Below are positions 47,191-59,564 of a stretch of 64,000 bases of DNA, piece by piece; positions within the stretch are counted from its first letter, which is position 1; each line of letters begins with the position of its first letter. The notes under the pieces are model-generated. The model was not told where the DNA came from. It did no database searches and saw only the letters and a program-made list of their open reading frames with translations. The stretch covers positions 128,844-192,843 of the forward strand of contig BQKZ01000037.1 of NCBI GenBank assembly GCA_036244855.1, given 5' to 3'. The translations under genes were made by a program, and so were the position numbers. This DNA comes from Temnopleurus reevesii. Its lineage: Eukaryota > Echinodermata > Echinoidea > Temnopleuroida > Temnopleuridae.

Positions 47191-49292
47191 TTTTAAGCCC
47201 ACTACATACCTTACAATTAGCTTACGATCCGACTTAGATGGTAAACAATTAGTAAGACCGAGCACCTGGTTTAAGAATTGTATACAATCATTCCTTACTA
47301 TTATTGTGAATTATACCGATGACCGACACCTGGACAGGAAACTATACTCATATAATAAACATTGCATTGTGTTAACAATTCTCAAGGCAGCCTCACCCAT
47401 TGCAAATTTCAGTGAATACAAGAGGGGGGGGGGGCTCTGACATAAAATTGTTCTACATATACACAAATTTGACTTCTCAGCACTGTACATAAAAGCAGCC
47501 ATAAATGGCGGGCTTCAATAGATGAACAAAAGTATTATTCAATGATGAGTTCTGAGCCAGGTGTTTTGCTATGTCAGTGTGGGGAAGCATAGCTGAAGCC
47601 CCCCCCCCCCCCCCCCAGAAATTAGTTAGCATAAAAATCAACACCTAAACCAAATTGGTCTATTGGTTGCACATTTTTCTTGTCCAGTGTGATGGCAGCA
47701 TACGAGTAATCCCAGGTCCTTTCTATTGTCTGGAACTGCACTGGTGAACATGAGCAAATCAACCTGTCCTCTGAATTGTCAACAGAGGGCATACTTCAAC
47801 AATCAACCAAAACAGTTGACAGTATCCACGCCATGCTTGATGCATGAAGGTATTGAAAATGCATCATTTTTAAAGAACTAAATTGCAGCTGTAATAGACT
47901 GAAATTTTAGCATGGCAACAAAAGAACTGATAATTATTTCATGAACTACCTTCATTTTTATAAAAAGCATAATTAATATTTTCTCAGAGTTCATACTACA
48001 TTTTCACTTTTTTGTATTAAACAGTTTTTCACGCTCTCACACAAATATTTTAGGGAGAGTTATATTCCTTAAAAGGGGGCAAATCCATGTGAAATCTACA
48101 AAAACTTGTCGTTCAATTAATTATTTTTTTCTTTGGTATCCAAATTATGATTATCATAGGCCATTTCTGCATTTGGCTACTTCCCTAAATCAATGGAAAA
48201 AAAATAGAGAAAATTAGATAATAATATGGTCTATTTCAACTGGGCTACACCACCATATGTGTAGCTGCATTGATTATTTCCTTTTACTTTTTATGTTTGT
48301 GATATTTTACGCAATAGTATTGCAAATTCGCTTGTTCTAAGTTTTCTGCATTTCCACAGTTTCCACATTCACAATATGTTAAGGCATAGGATTGAACATT
48401 GTGAAGCCTGTAGGCTAAGGAGTTTGTCATCCATATGTTTGCAAATTTATTTTTATAAGTTCTTCTGTTGTGAGAATTAACCCTCTTTTATATTGTTGAA
48501 AAACACCAAGCCAGGTAGTTCATATAAACTATCATATAGAGAGTGCTCAGATATTCAATTCGAATGGTAAACTATTCTTTCATTCACTGTGTAAATTCAA
48601 CTCAAATTGGCCACATATTTGGAAAAGATTCCTTCAAAAATATCCTGCAAAAATAACAAATCTTAGTGGCCAACTTATGAATTAATTAACTCTGAGAAAA
48701 CAAACTCAACTGGATATTAAAAATGATTTCTAAAGAAAATTTCTTTAATATTTTTTTTTCCAAAAGGCTACTTTGATTTATTGTAATGATTTATGATATA
48801 AAGCATAATGGCATATTTCTATTAATGGATGAAGAAAAGGCCAGAATAGGGAAACATAATCTCCTCATAAAAAAAAATAATCCAAAGTGTATATCTTTTA
48901 AAGATACATGTAATTCCATTGTGAGAAAAACACCGTGATAAAGAACATTCCAGAATGAAACCCATTTCAGGGAATTGTGAACAAGCGAGAATGCCCTATT
49001 CTTCACCAAACTCGTGGATAATGATAATATACCTAACAACCCTCGTCTTCAATTTAATGGCAAATTTATTTTCAATTTTACCTCACATTTTATGAATGGG
49101 GCGAGACAAACGAGACAGAAAGTGCATAAGGGGTCACTTTGTTCTTGTCTGATAAAAGCATTGCCTTAAATGATGGCCAAATAGAATTGGGAAAATGTCA
49201 TTACCAGCATAAGAAATTGGGTGGGATATGGACCTGCGAGGTACCAAAATACACTCATGATAATTTTTTATGTTTTCCCTTTTATTTTGCAG
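47191..49292. other. AT-rich non-coding stretch with G and C runs
   Basis: An 11-G run at 47424-47434 and an 18-C run at 47599-47616, flanked by GGGGGCT and AGCCCCC, could pair over about 12 bp. The 82-codon minus-strand frame at 49039-48791 has no recognised domain. Confidence 0.45.
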
Positions 49293-49369
49293 CAGGGCGA
49301 TGTCCTGTGAGGCATGGGACGGGATATGCCATGGGTGGGTGGCGGGGAAAGACGCAAAAGTTCAAGTGA
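49293..49369 (+). CDS. Candidate terminal exon, unidentified
   Basis: A strong acceptor with a T-rich run (TTTTCCCTTTTATTTTGCAG ending at 49292) precedes a GC-rich stretch. One frame reads GRCPVRHGTGYAMGGWRGK and stops at TGA 49367-49369. A second frame (SCEAWDGICHGWVAGKDAKV) stays open for 57 codons to 49464. A second AG at 49294-49295 could shift the junction by three bases. The abrupt change from AT-rich to GC-rich sequence at the AG is exon-like, but neither peptide is recognised. Confidence 0.2.
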
Positions 49370-49374
49370 CCCCC

Positions 49375-50024
49375 ATAAGGCACCGTGATTCCAGCAAATC
49401 TTTACATAGACTCTCAAAACAGCCTTTCAACGAAATGATCCATGGTTTTCATAAATGCCCTTGAAAATTCAACATGAATGCTTTTGAAATCTATCTATTT
49501 CACTGACATTTACACAGCTTTTCACAGGATATCAAATTTGTAAGAAAACCTGGTCACGTTCAGATTCTAATGATGAGTTACTTAAATCTAGCAGAGGGTA
49601 TGATTTTTTTTAATGAGTTCCCAATAAAAAATACTTATTTGGAATTATTTTAAGAACTGATGGTAGCAACAAGCATATTCAAATAGGCGATACACAAGAA
49701 AATCTTAAAAATCTAAAAGAAAATCTTTGCCAAAGAATAAAACGTAAAATGGAGGACAAATCAATTTAACGTCTGAAAATGACCATTCATTTTTTATATC
49801 ACATACTTATTCATAAATATACTGAAAAAAAACTTTTCTAATTACATTTTCCATGTTCTATGATAACATGATAATCTAACAGATATTTTTGTTTTAATTT
49901 GAGTGAAAGGCAAGACAAAAAGTTCAGGTCAGGCCACTTTTAGAGAATCAGTTGTCTAGGGAATTCAATCATATTTTTTTTTCAGGGGGAAGGGGGGGGG
50001 GCTAATTTACAAACATCCAAATCA
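49375..50024. other. AT-rich non-coding stretch
   Basis: No recognised gene. A GGGGGAAGGGGGGGGG run lies at about 49985-50000. Confidence 0.45.
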
Positions 50025-52093
50025 CTTCCAATATGCTTGTTGTGTTAGGGCTTCTTTGTATCAATGTGAACAGCACACAAATAATACATGGCTTCTACAC
50101 TCACTGATAAGATGCACCGTCATTCATTAATTTTTGCTTAGCTGAGAATACTATATAAAATTTTAGCATGAATATTAAATATTTGATGCATGCATAACCC
50201 TGCCATCTCCCAAAATAATGATAATGAATTAAATCTTTATATACAGAAATTCATTTTTTTATGAAATTGCCAACAGTTCTGCTAAGCAAGAGACAAAAAG
50301 ACGGTTCAACGCTCCCAGAATTGTTTGACTCTCGCTGACCTTAAACAAGCATTAGGCTTTCCCAAGAACGCAGTATTTAGGAGATTAACTGCATCAGCAA
50401 TGCTACAAATCTCATCCTATCTCAGAACATCGATAAGGATTAGACTTAGTGTCATTAAACTTGCTCTGTATCCTCCAAAATCCAATGATTTTTCCCTTCC
50501 TGTAATCACATGATTTAAAAACTTTATTTTTGTAATTTAAAAATGACTATCAATGGAAAAGAAAAGTTTGTTTAATCATTTCTTGATGGTAGTGATGGGT
50601 TAAAAAAAGAAAAGAATTGTCTCCCACAGCAGAATCCCCCTCCCTCATAAAATATGTTCAAAAGCCCTCCACATGAAAATGTTCTGTTGACGTGTAATGA
50701 TGGTCATATTTTCGAGCTTATCAAATGTCCCGAATGAATATCAATTTAGAATTTATTGATTGTATCTATAGGTTTGGAAAAAAAATATTCTTTTCAATTG
50801 CAGACCCACTACCCTCCCCCTGTCCACCCCAACCAATTAAAAGAAACCTTCAAAATGAAAATGTTCTCTTGATAACTACAACTACAACTACATAATTTAA
50901 CCTTATCTTGTTTATAGTAATCTCTTTCACAAAGTAAAAATGTATACAACTTGGTTCATGTTTGAGGATGTGCTCTCTGATCAATAAAATAAAATTGATC
51001 TATTGATCTTGCCGCAATTATCATTTAATCGCATCAACCTTGCCCTACACTATATGTGCCTAAGAATTTCTGGTCATGCTCTCTCAGTCTAAAATTTGAC
51101 ACATCATGTCTAAATCTCATAATTAAAACTAAACTTACATATATCAAGCCCGATCTTTGATGCTCCTTTCGTGGATATTGATACAAATCATACCATTCAT
51201 TACATCCATAATTTCTTCGTTATCAGATTGTAGCAGATAAAATTGTATTTAAAAAAGATGGTTGAAAGGTCTTCAGGGTACTATCCACTCTAAAGGGTTT
51301 ATCACTTGAAAAAAAGAGGAATTTATTTGTATCCTTTCTATGGACAAGAGTAGACACTATCTGGCATATCTGATATAAAATCTCAGTCATGCCTTTATTT
51401 GTCCTCAATTTTCAGCACATGACCATCATTTTTTTTCTATATTTTTTCTCACAGCTCTCGCCTCTTCTTCTCTCCCCATTGCCCCCTGACGAGTCTTGGC
51501 CCACTTCCCTCACTCATTCTCACATCCTCACCCTTTATCATCAGAAGACAAAACGAACAAAAACTTTGACATCAGGGCTCTAACTCGACAATCTAAACAA
51601 AGTTTAAAATTAGCCCCTATCGACCTTTAATCATGCGAGAAGGGGGTAGAAGGGAGGCTGAGAAGAGGGGCTGATGACACACAAATAGGGAGAGAAGATC
51701 GATTTTTGTTGCTCCGAACACGAAAAATCTGACAAAATAGAGTCGAATGAAGAGAGTAGAGAGAGAATGCTAAGCTGCCATTTCCTGTACAACTGATTCA
51801 TCGAGCAACACACGACTTTGGAATATTATCTGTCTCATAGTGTTAAAATCTCTGACATTGACACCCTAGTCTGCATTGAGACACAAAAAAATGTTTCGCA
51901 AGAAAGCAACAAGAACCTGAGGCAGGTAAAGTAAATGAGCTTCAAATGACCCAAGTCTGAGAAATGAAGAATAGATGCAACTGAGTACAGTTGAAACTCA
52001 TTATAACGAGGACATTGGGACCAGAGATATTACCTCTTTGTATTGAAACCTTCTTATATCTTGGCTAAAATACAATGCATTTCCAATTAGTCA
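50025..52093. repeat. 2.1-kb duplicated block, copy 1
   Basis: Starts with CTTCCAATATGCTTGTTGTG and ends TTTCCAATTAGTC before the single N at 52094; the copy restarts at 52095, an offset of 2070 bp. The outer 500-900 bp at each side are nearly identical between copies, whereas the part 50545-51100 is strongly diverged and contains degenerate repeats with ATGAAAATGTTCTSTTGA words about 190 bp apart. Frames in it (for example the TTG-started one at 50325) are duplicated only because the DNA is. Confidence 0.9.
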
Positions 52094-52094
52094 N

Positions 52095-54222
52095 CTTCCA
52101 ATATGCTTGTTGTGTTAGGGCTTCTTTGTATCAATGTGAACAGCACACAAATAATACATGGCTTCTACACTCACTGATAAGATGCACCGTCATTCATTAA
52201 TTTTTGCTTAGCTGAGAATACTATATAAAATTTTAGCATGAATATTAAATATTTGATGCATGCATAACCCTGCCATCTCCCAAAATAATGATAATGAATT
52301 AAATCTTTATATACAGAAATTCATTTTTTTATGAAATTGCCAACAGTTCTGCTAAGCAAGAGACAAAAAGACGGTTCAACGCTCCCAGAATTGTTTGACT
52401 CTCGCTGACCTTAAACAAGCATTAGGCTTTCCCAAGAACGCAGTATTTAGGAGATTAACTGCATCAGCAATGCTACAAATCTCATCCTATCTCAGAACAT
52501 CGATAAGGATTAGACTTAGTGTCATTAAACTTGCTCTGTATCCTCCAAATTTAATGATTTCTTCCCTTCCTGTAATCACACGACTACAAAACTTTATTTT
52601 CGTAATTTAAAAATGACTATCAATGGAAAAGAAAAGTTTGTTTTTGGCATTTCTTGATTCTAGTGATAGATTTAAAGAAATGAATTAATATTGTTTGATC
52701 GTAAAGATTGGTTAAAAAAGATATTATTTTCAAAAGCAGAACCACCCCCCCCCCCCAAAAAAAAAGAAGAAGCATCTGTTCAAAAGCCAATTAGAATGTT
52801 CTGTTCACATATTATAACGGTCACATTTTCTAGCTTCATCAAAAACTGAAAACTTTTTACTTCTGAATGAAAATCCATGGGGAAAATTTTTGCTTTCAGC
52901 AACAATTGATTATAGTGATAGATTTTCGGGAAAAAAATTGTTTGCAACAGCAGGCCTCCAACAGCTCAAAAACCTTTAACAAGAAAAATATTTTCTTGAT
53001 TCGTTTATGTGGGGAATCTCTTTAGCAGACATTGTAAAAATGTCTGCAACTTGATACATATTTGAGGATGTGCTCTCTGTTAAATAAAATAAAAATTTAT
53101 CTTGCTCTTGCCACTAGTATCATGATTTAACCATGGATTTAAAAACGGTGATTTAACAATCGCATGAACCTTGCCCTACACTACAAGGTTCTTAGAATTT
53201 CTGGTCATGCACTCTCTGTTTCAAACTTTGACAAATCATGTCTAAATCTCATAATTAAAACTAAACTTACATATATCAAGCCCGATCTTTGATGCTCCAT
53301 TGGTGGATATTGATATGAATCATACCATTCATTACATCCATAATTTCTTCGTTATCAGATTGTAGCAGATAAAATTGTAATTAAAAAAGATGGTTGAAAG
53401 GTCTTCAGGGTACTATCCACTCTAAAGGGTTTATCACTTGAAAAAAAGAGGAATTTATTTGTATCCTTTCTATGGACAAGAGTAGACACTATCTGGCATA
53501 TCTGATATAAAATCTCAGTCATGCCATTATTTGTCCTCAATTTTCAGCACATGACCATCATTTTTTTTCTATATTTTTTCTCACAGCTCTCGCCTCTTCT
53601 TCTCTCCCCATTGCCCCCTGACGAGTCTTGGCCCACTTCCCTCACTCATTCTCACATCCTCACCCTTTATCATCAGAAGACAAAACGAACAAAAACTTTG
53701 ACATCAGGGCTCTAACTCGACAATCTAAACAAAGTTTAAAATTAGCCCCTATCGACCTTTAATCATGCGAGAAGGGGGTAGAAGGGAGGCTGAGAAGAGG
53801 GGCTGATGACACACAAATAGGGAGAGAAGATCGATTTTTGTTGCTCCGAACACGAAAATCTGACAAAATTGAGTCGAATGAAGAGAGTAGAGAGAGAATG
53901 CTAAGCTGCCATTTCCTGTACAACTGATTCATCGAGCAACACACGACTTTGGAATATTATCTGTCTCATAGTGTTAAAATCTCTGACATTGACACCCTAG
54001 TCTGCATTGAGACACAAAAAAATGTTTTGCATGAAAGCCTGAAGAACTTCAGGCAGGTAAAGATAATGAATTTAAAATGACCCAGGTCTGAGAAACAAAG
54101 AATAGACGCAACTGAGTACAGTTGAAACTCATTATAACGAGGACATTGGGACCAGAGATATTACCTCTTTGTATTGAAACCTTCTTATATCTTGGCTAAA
54201 ATACAATGCATTTCCAATTAGT
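52095..54222. repeat. 2.1-kb duplicated block, copy 2
   Basis: About 60 bp longer than copy 1. The diverged centre is 52620-53230 and includes a C12-A9 junction not found in copy 1. The right-hand 900 bp match copy 1 with few changes. The last part (AGTTGAAACTCATTATAACGA, near 54119) resembles the CGTTATAACG-type ends of some DNA transposons. Confidence 0.9.
52745..52765. repeat. C12-A9 junction homopolymer
   Basis: Twelve C followed by nine A, within the part of copy 2 that differs from copy 1. Confidence 0.9.
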
Positions 54223-54230
54223 CCAAAACA

Positions 54231-54341
54231 ACACCTGGGTAGAGTCCAGCACAATGTGGATGAATTTTTCGCCAAAGGTGTGAGTGAGAGTCCACATTCT
54301 TGTTAGAAAGAGAGAGTCAGAACCACTACACTATGCCACCT
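54231..54341 (-). mobile_element. tRNA-derived SINE, diverged head and body
   Basis: Minus strand: TGGCATAGTGTAGTGGTTCT (A-box region), a decayed B-box zone, then AAAAATTCATCCACATTGTG and CTCTACCCAGGTG, the family body. It begins right beside the end of duplicated block 2. A T/G homopolymer junction lies directly upstream of its head. Confidence 0.65.
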
Positions 54342-54369
54342 CCCCCCCCCCCCCAATAAAAAAAAATAC
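54342..54369. repeat. C13-A-rich junction homopolymer
   Basis: Thirteen C, then AATAAAAAAAAATA; fourth C-run/A-run junction in the window. Confidence 0.85.
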
Positions 54370-56850
54370 AAATTATTCCATATATTGCCTGATCAATTAT
54401 CATTACACCATGGGAGTTTTCTCTGATGTACCAACGACTAATAACGGAAGAAAATTGGGCAATTATCTGAAATGACAGGCATAGCATGTACATCAATTTC
54501 CCAATCCATAAGGTGTCTTAAGGTCTCTACGTGGCATTGGTAAAATGAATATACGGCTGACATTCGAGACTACACTCTGATCATGCGATGGGGGTATAAG
54601 GATGAACCACTCACTTGCATGGGGTAAGCCCACATGATCTGATGTCCGTGTAGACTTTCAGATTCAAACAGAAAGGGAGAGAAAAGGGGGACTAAGGGGC
54701 TGCAATATTATCCACCAGCTGATAAATAACGACTGGTAACTTTATATGGCATAAGATCATGCAAATTTGGGTCGCGAAGGATAAGAAGATAATTTTTCAT
54801 AATGCTCTGGGAGCAGAGGTGGCACAGGTTCGGTACAAAGTAAACAACATGCAGTTAAGATTTCACGATCACTAGATGCACACGAAAGAAATTTTCCTCC
54901 TTCTTAATTTGAAGAAAAATGTCTAATAGATGTCGCATTAGCTCTGTGTATAAGCTTGGGGAGACACATTCCTTTTTTGTTCGTGAAGCTAATTTGAAAG
55001 ATTGAATGGAGTTGTTTTTTTTATCCAGATCTTTGTCATTTCTGAGTTCAGAGTGATGTTGCCTAGAAACTGAATATTAAATGTAGTATTTAGGTATGAT
55101 ATAACAAACATGAATGCCCCCTAAACAAAAAAAAATGAACAGACGAAGAAAAATATGACGCAGACTGATAAAAATCCATGTAGCCTATCTTTTAATATTT
55201 TACTAATCAATTTCAAACAAAAGCTATCATACCAATGGGCTGGGGAGGAGAGCACATGCTCTTTAGATTTTTATTATTCTACTTCTCAGCACATTAGTGG
55301 GGACTTTCGATTCTCCATTTTGCCCCCCCCCCCCCCCCTTTCACTCTAAAACCCAAATTCATGCCTGTAACACATTATCATATGGTCAGACAAGAGGTAT
55401 TTCTATATTTATATGTGTATATGATCATTACAATTTCCTTAAGCACCACAAAACTCTATAATCATTAAATCAAAGTTATAGCAAAATTTAGTAGAATTTT
55501 GGGGGTAAAACAGTATTTTCTTATTCACTGCGGTGAAAAGTGATGGAAACCCTCAAATTACCTAGAATACAAAAAAAAAATTAAAAAAGATACAACTATG
55601 GCCTGAAAATAAAACCAGGACCTGTATTCAGGCTTTCACCTTAAAACTGACATTCTTTTAACTGAGAAAAGTAGTAAGAATTCAAGCAAACAATAATAAA
55701 CACTCACCAGATAAATTGGCATCCTTCACATTTAACCAGTAATTTTAAGGAGTAATTTTCTGCTGGAATATCCAAACATCACATTTATATTGAGACTAGT
55801 ATTCCGTACATGTGTATATTATTTAGACGAAATGGAACACGACAAAATGTTCTACGGCCCGGAAATTCAGCATTAGATCGCTGTCTTCGAAGGTTTAAAA
55901 TCTCATCAAAATCAAATAACAGGTAGAAAAAGGAAGAAATATTTGAGCAATTTAACAATAAAACCATAAGGAATTTAATTGTGATTTAATCATCCTGAAC
56001 ATAATGAAAACATTTATAATCTATTTTGAGATAAAGTTAAGATTTTGTGCTGAAATATTTGGAGTCAAATGACGTCATTAGATTCCAAAGATAGCTAAGA
56101 AAGGTGGGCATCTGATGTATCAAATCCCAATGTATACCAGGCCTTCTATGAACTTTGGACAACCTTGTCTTTATCTTAAAGACTGGATCAGCGCATGGAA
56201 AGTATTGCTTTTACTCAAAAAGATGAAAATCAAGACAATGGAAAAGTAGGATTTGGGACTACAAAAAGAAAGATCTGACAATTTAAATCATTTTTTTTGT
56301 GTCCATTTTGTGTTCATTTCTAGGCAGATTAGCATTCTGCATTCATTATTAGTTTTTAGTTGGATTATTATCCAGATTATTATATCATCCTGTACAGAAA
56401 AAAAAATTACAAGGCTTTTGTTCATGAAACCATCACTCCTAACATCACACAAAAAAAAATATCAAAAACCCCATAAAATGCTCTTCAACGTACACACAAC
56501 TGTCAATGCTTTTCCAACATCGGCTATTGTTAGGTGCTGTACAAACTAGACATGAATCATGATGAAGTGCAAAATAATTAATAATAAAAGCTGAATGTAT
56601 GTATCCTTGAATGGCTGATAATTTTTCATTTCCTCTAGCCTTTTCCCCTCTACCATAATCCCTGAACTCTACCGAACCTCACTATTCCTCCGCATGCAAG
56701 GTTCAGTCACACTCCACTATTCATCTGTCTATAGGTTGCTCACTTAAAGCTTGAATATTGTTTTTGCAAAGACTCCTTAAGCTGAATTAATATGGCATGT
56801 TTATCGTATCGCATAAAACTTAAAAAATGTATATTGACTAATGCATATGG
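54370..56850. other. AT-rich non-coding stretch
   Basis: A C run of about 15 lies at 55323-55338. No gene is supported. Confidence 0.45.
55058..55070. promoter_or_regulatory. RFX X-box-like site (1-bp spacer, one mismatch)
   Basis: GTTGCCTAGAAAC fits the X-box with a one-base spacer and one mismatch in the second half. Weakest of the four such sites. Confidence 0.2.
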
Positions 56851-56852
56851 AA

Positions 56853-57088
56853 GCATCGTAATGTAGTGGTTCTGACTCTCGCCTTTGGACCAGAGAGAAG
56901 TGGTTCGAGCCCCACCTGTAGAGTTGATTAACTTTAGCACGAAATTCATCCACATCATGTTGCCCTCTACCCAGGTGATAAGAATAGGCACATGTTCCTG
57001 GCGGGAATTTATCCCTTAAAAACCTTTTGCCACTAATGGCAGCACTGCTAAAGACAGGGTAATATTGCTGCAATTGCAGAGGAGGTAA
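56853..57088 (+). mobile_element. tRNA-derived SINE, most complete copy
   Basis: Head: ATGTAGTGGTTC (A-box region, 56861-56872) and GGTTCGAGCCC (B-box, 56902-56912). Body: ACGAAATTCATCCACATCATG and CTCTACCCAGGTG at about 56940-56980. The 3' module begins GCACTGCTAAAG at about 57043, continues ATATTGCTGCAATTGCAGAG, and is truncated before the GCGCTATATAAA tail that copies at 16111 and 61684 still show. Confidence 0.75.
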
Positions 57089-57089
57089 C

Positions 57090-57740
57090 AAGCTTTACAT
57101 AAAAATTGTTCATTGTGTTATCATGATTACATAATCTCAAATGAATTTCATAATGTTTCATTTTTCATTTTTGAGAAAATTTGAAAATGATAAAGCATCC
57201 TCCCATAATGATTTAAGAATGAATATATATTAATTAATTCAATCTAGATAAACAACGAAAACAACCGAGAATGGCCTCAGACAATTCCAGGATTATTATG
57301 CTGTCCAATGTGATATCTAGCTTCACAAGTTAAAATAAATAGTGCATAATTAATATATTTCCTCTCAAGTCTACGACGCTTTGAACAAGCTTTTGTCTAA
57401 ATACAGTGTAAATTTCATAAAGAATCAATGAATTTCACCTTGTACCAATATTTTTTTGTAATCAATTTTTTTCGTAAGAAAACTAAAAAACCTAACTTTA
57501 ATGTTCTTTCACTGCTTCAGCTTGTTTACTCCCAATTTTCGCCAAATGCCTAAAGCCAGCTTTACCCAGCCGATTTCAGAAAATAAATTGCAGGCGTTTG
57601 CGAGGGAATAAGAAGGCACATTGCAAGTCATTTTGTAGGCAAATCCTGAGCCTCAGTCTCAGGAATTACCCTTGCAATAAACCGAACATGAGCTGACAAA
57701 TCCAAGCTGCACCTGTTCCTCAAAGAGGAGAAGTTCATTA
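57090..57740. other. AT-rich non-coding stretch
   Basis: No recognised feature. Confidence 0.45.
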
Positions 57741-57744
57741 ACCT

Positions 57745-58205
57745 CATCCTTCTTTTTTTCCCTCCTCTCTCGTTTCTTTTTCTTTCCATCTCTTGCTCCC
57801 TGTCCAACTCTTCCATTTTTCACTTCCACCCTCTCTCCTTCCTCTCCCGTCCCCTTTTCCTCCTCCCCCCACTCCTCTCCCAATCCCCTCCGCCCTCCTC
57901 TCAACTTCCTGTATGCCCCCTTTTTCTTATCCTCATTCTCCTTATATTCCCCCCTTGCATTACCCTCCCCCTTCCTCTCCCTTTTCCTTTTCCTCACCCA
58001 CCAACTCCCCCCCCCCTTTCTCAAATTCCCTTCCCTCTCCTCTTCTCTCCCTCTTCCTCTACTCTACGCTTCTCCTCAACTTTCTGCTTTCCCTCTCACT
58101 CCCCTTGCACCCCTACCCCTCTACCAATTCTCCTCCCCCTCCTTCTTTCTTCCTCTCCCCCTCCCCTCCTCCTCCTCTTCTCTCCATCTCTTCTTCTCTG
58201 TGTCA
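57745..58205. repeat. Polypyrimidine (CCTCTCC-rich) tract
   Basis: About 460 bp of nearly pure C/T on the plus strand. Long frames on both strands (Pro/Ser/Leu-rich one way, Glu/Lys/Arg/Gly-rich the other) follow from the composition. Confidence 0.9.
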
Positions 58206-59560
58206 ATATGACACAAAATTTATCAAAACATTGTAATTTTTCTCTTCAATTACAAATAATCTACCCACCTAGAATCTACTAACATGTTTTGTAGCACTCA
58301 CAATACCAATGCTCACTTTCATCGAAATTTTCCAAAATATTTCTAACTGAAAGTGTATAATTTGCTTTTAATTCATTAATTTACAAAATGCATTATTACC
58401 CTTGACAAATCAACCTCATTTGAGCTCCAGTGGATCCATTCAAAAATGGGCTTTTTAAAATTGTTCAGACATCTAACATTATAACACCCTTGAAAAGATG
58501 GTCGTTTGCCATTAGCGGAATTAATCAAAATTGTTTAAGGCCACCAGAAGGTTCATGATCATTTCACTGACGTACTCATGTGGTGGCATAATACACCCTC
58601 TGTAATTAGAAAGGATTTTTTTTAATCATCTCACAATTTACCTTTCCTAGCTGATCATGATTCAACCAATCTATAAAATATTTTCTTGTGACAGATTTAA
58701 TTCTGAGGAAAAGAAGGCAAGCAATCTACATCCTACATGTTATCATATTGTTTTCTATTCTTTTTATGGTATGTTTCTCTATGAATCTCTTCAAATCCAT
58801 CTGAATGATTTTCATTCATAAAGAAGAAATGATTTTTCTAACATTCAGATATACTGTACCTGTTCTTTGGAAACGTCCTTGCATCAAAAAGACTGATCAA
58901 GACCTGTAAAAAGAAAACAAAATGGATGAGAATAATAAATAATATCCTAACCAAATATATGCAACTCTTATATGTAATTGTCCTTACTAATTATACCCAG
59001 GATTTAATTCATTTATAGGAACAAGAATGGAGATCAAAATAAAAGGTAAGCCCTGTGTCTTTACCCTCGACAGACACTTGCTGTCAAGGGCAGATAGCAG
59101 AAGAGAGAAGTTTACTCAGCACGTTATCATTTTCTCAACACAAGATGGGGCTATTCCGATTGATCAGATTTCAAAACATGACCTTCCTTCAAATGTGTCA
59201 GATATTAAATCATACTTCAGATCACAAAGCATTTGAAGCTCTTAAATTTCAGTTCTGGTTGTTCTGATTGTCAACATGACAAAACAAAAATTGGTGAAAG
59301 ATTTTCACAAAATTTCAAGGAGCTTTATGAAGGAATTGTAAAGCATAAAGGTTATGAGGTCAGAGGTTGAAAGTCACAGTGGTCGCGGAGTAATATCAAA
59401 TAGCTGATAATTTGAGAACGAAATTAATGTGTTTTTCTAACAATTTGGAAAGAGTATGTATAATGAAGTGATATGACAATATTCTAGATTTTGAGAATGA
59501 GATCAAAGGGAACTGGAGTCATATGAGGTACACAAATCCCCAAATTATCCCCAAAGTATG
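58206..59560. other. AT-rich non-coding stretch with a splice-like pair
   Basis: At 59019-59045 a 27-nt segment is bounded by an acceptor-like TTTATAG with a TACTAAT branch-like word (58985-58991) and a GTAAGC donor. It is listed as a finding only, since such spacing can occur by chance. Confidence 0.4.
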
Positions 59561-59564
59561 CACA

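Noticed and set aside
50325..50513. Frame found in both copies of the 2.1-kb block (also at 52395)
   Set aside because: It begins with TTG and is shared only because the DNA is duplicated; no family motif.
56801..57091. Minus-strand frames of 83-96 codons
   Set aside because: They are antisense readings of the SINE copy at 56853-57088.
57659..58236. Frames of 121-147 codons on both strands
   Set aside because: Translation of a polypyrimidine tract.
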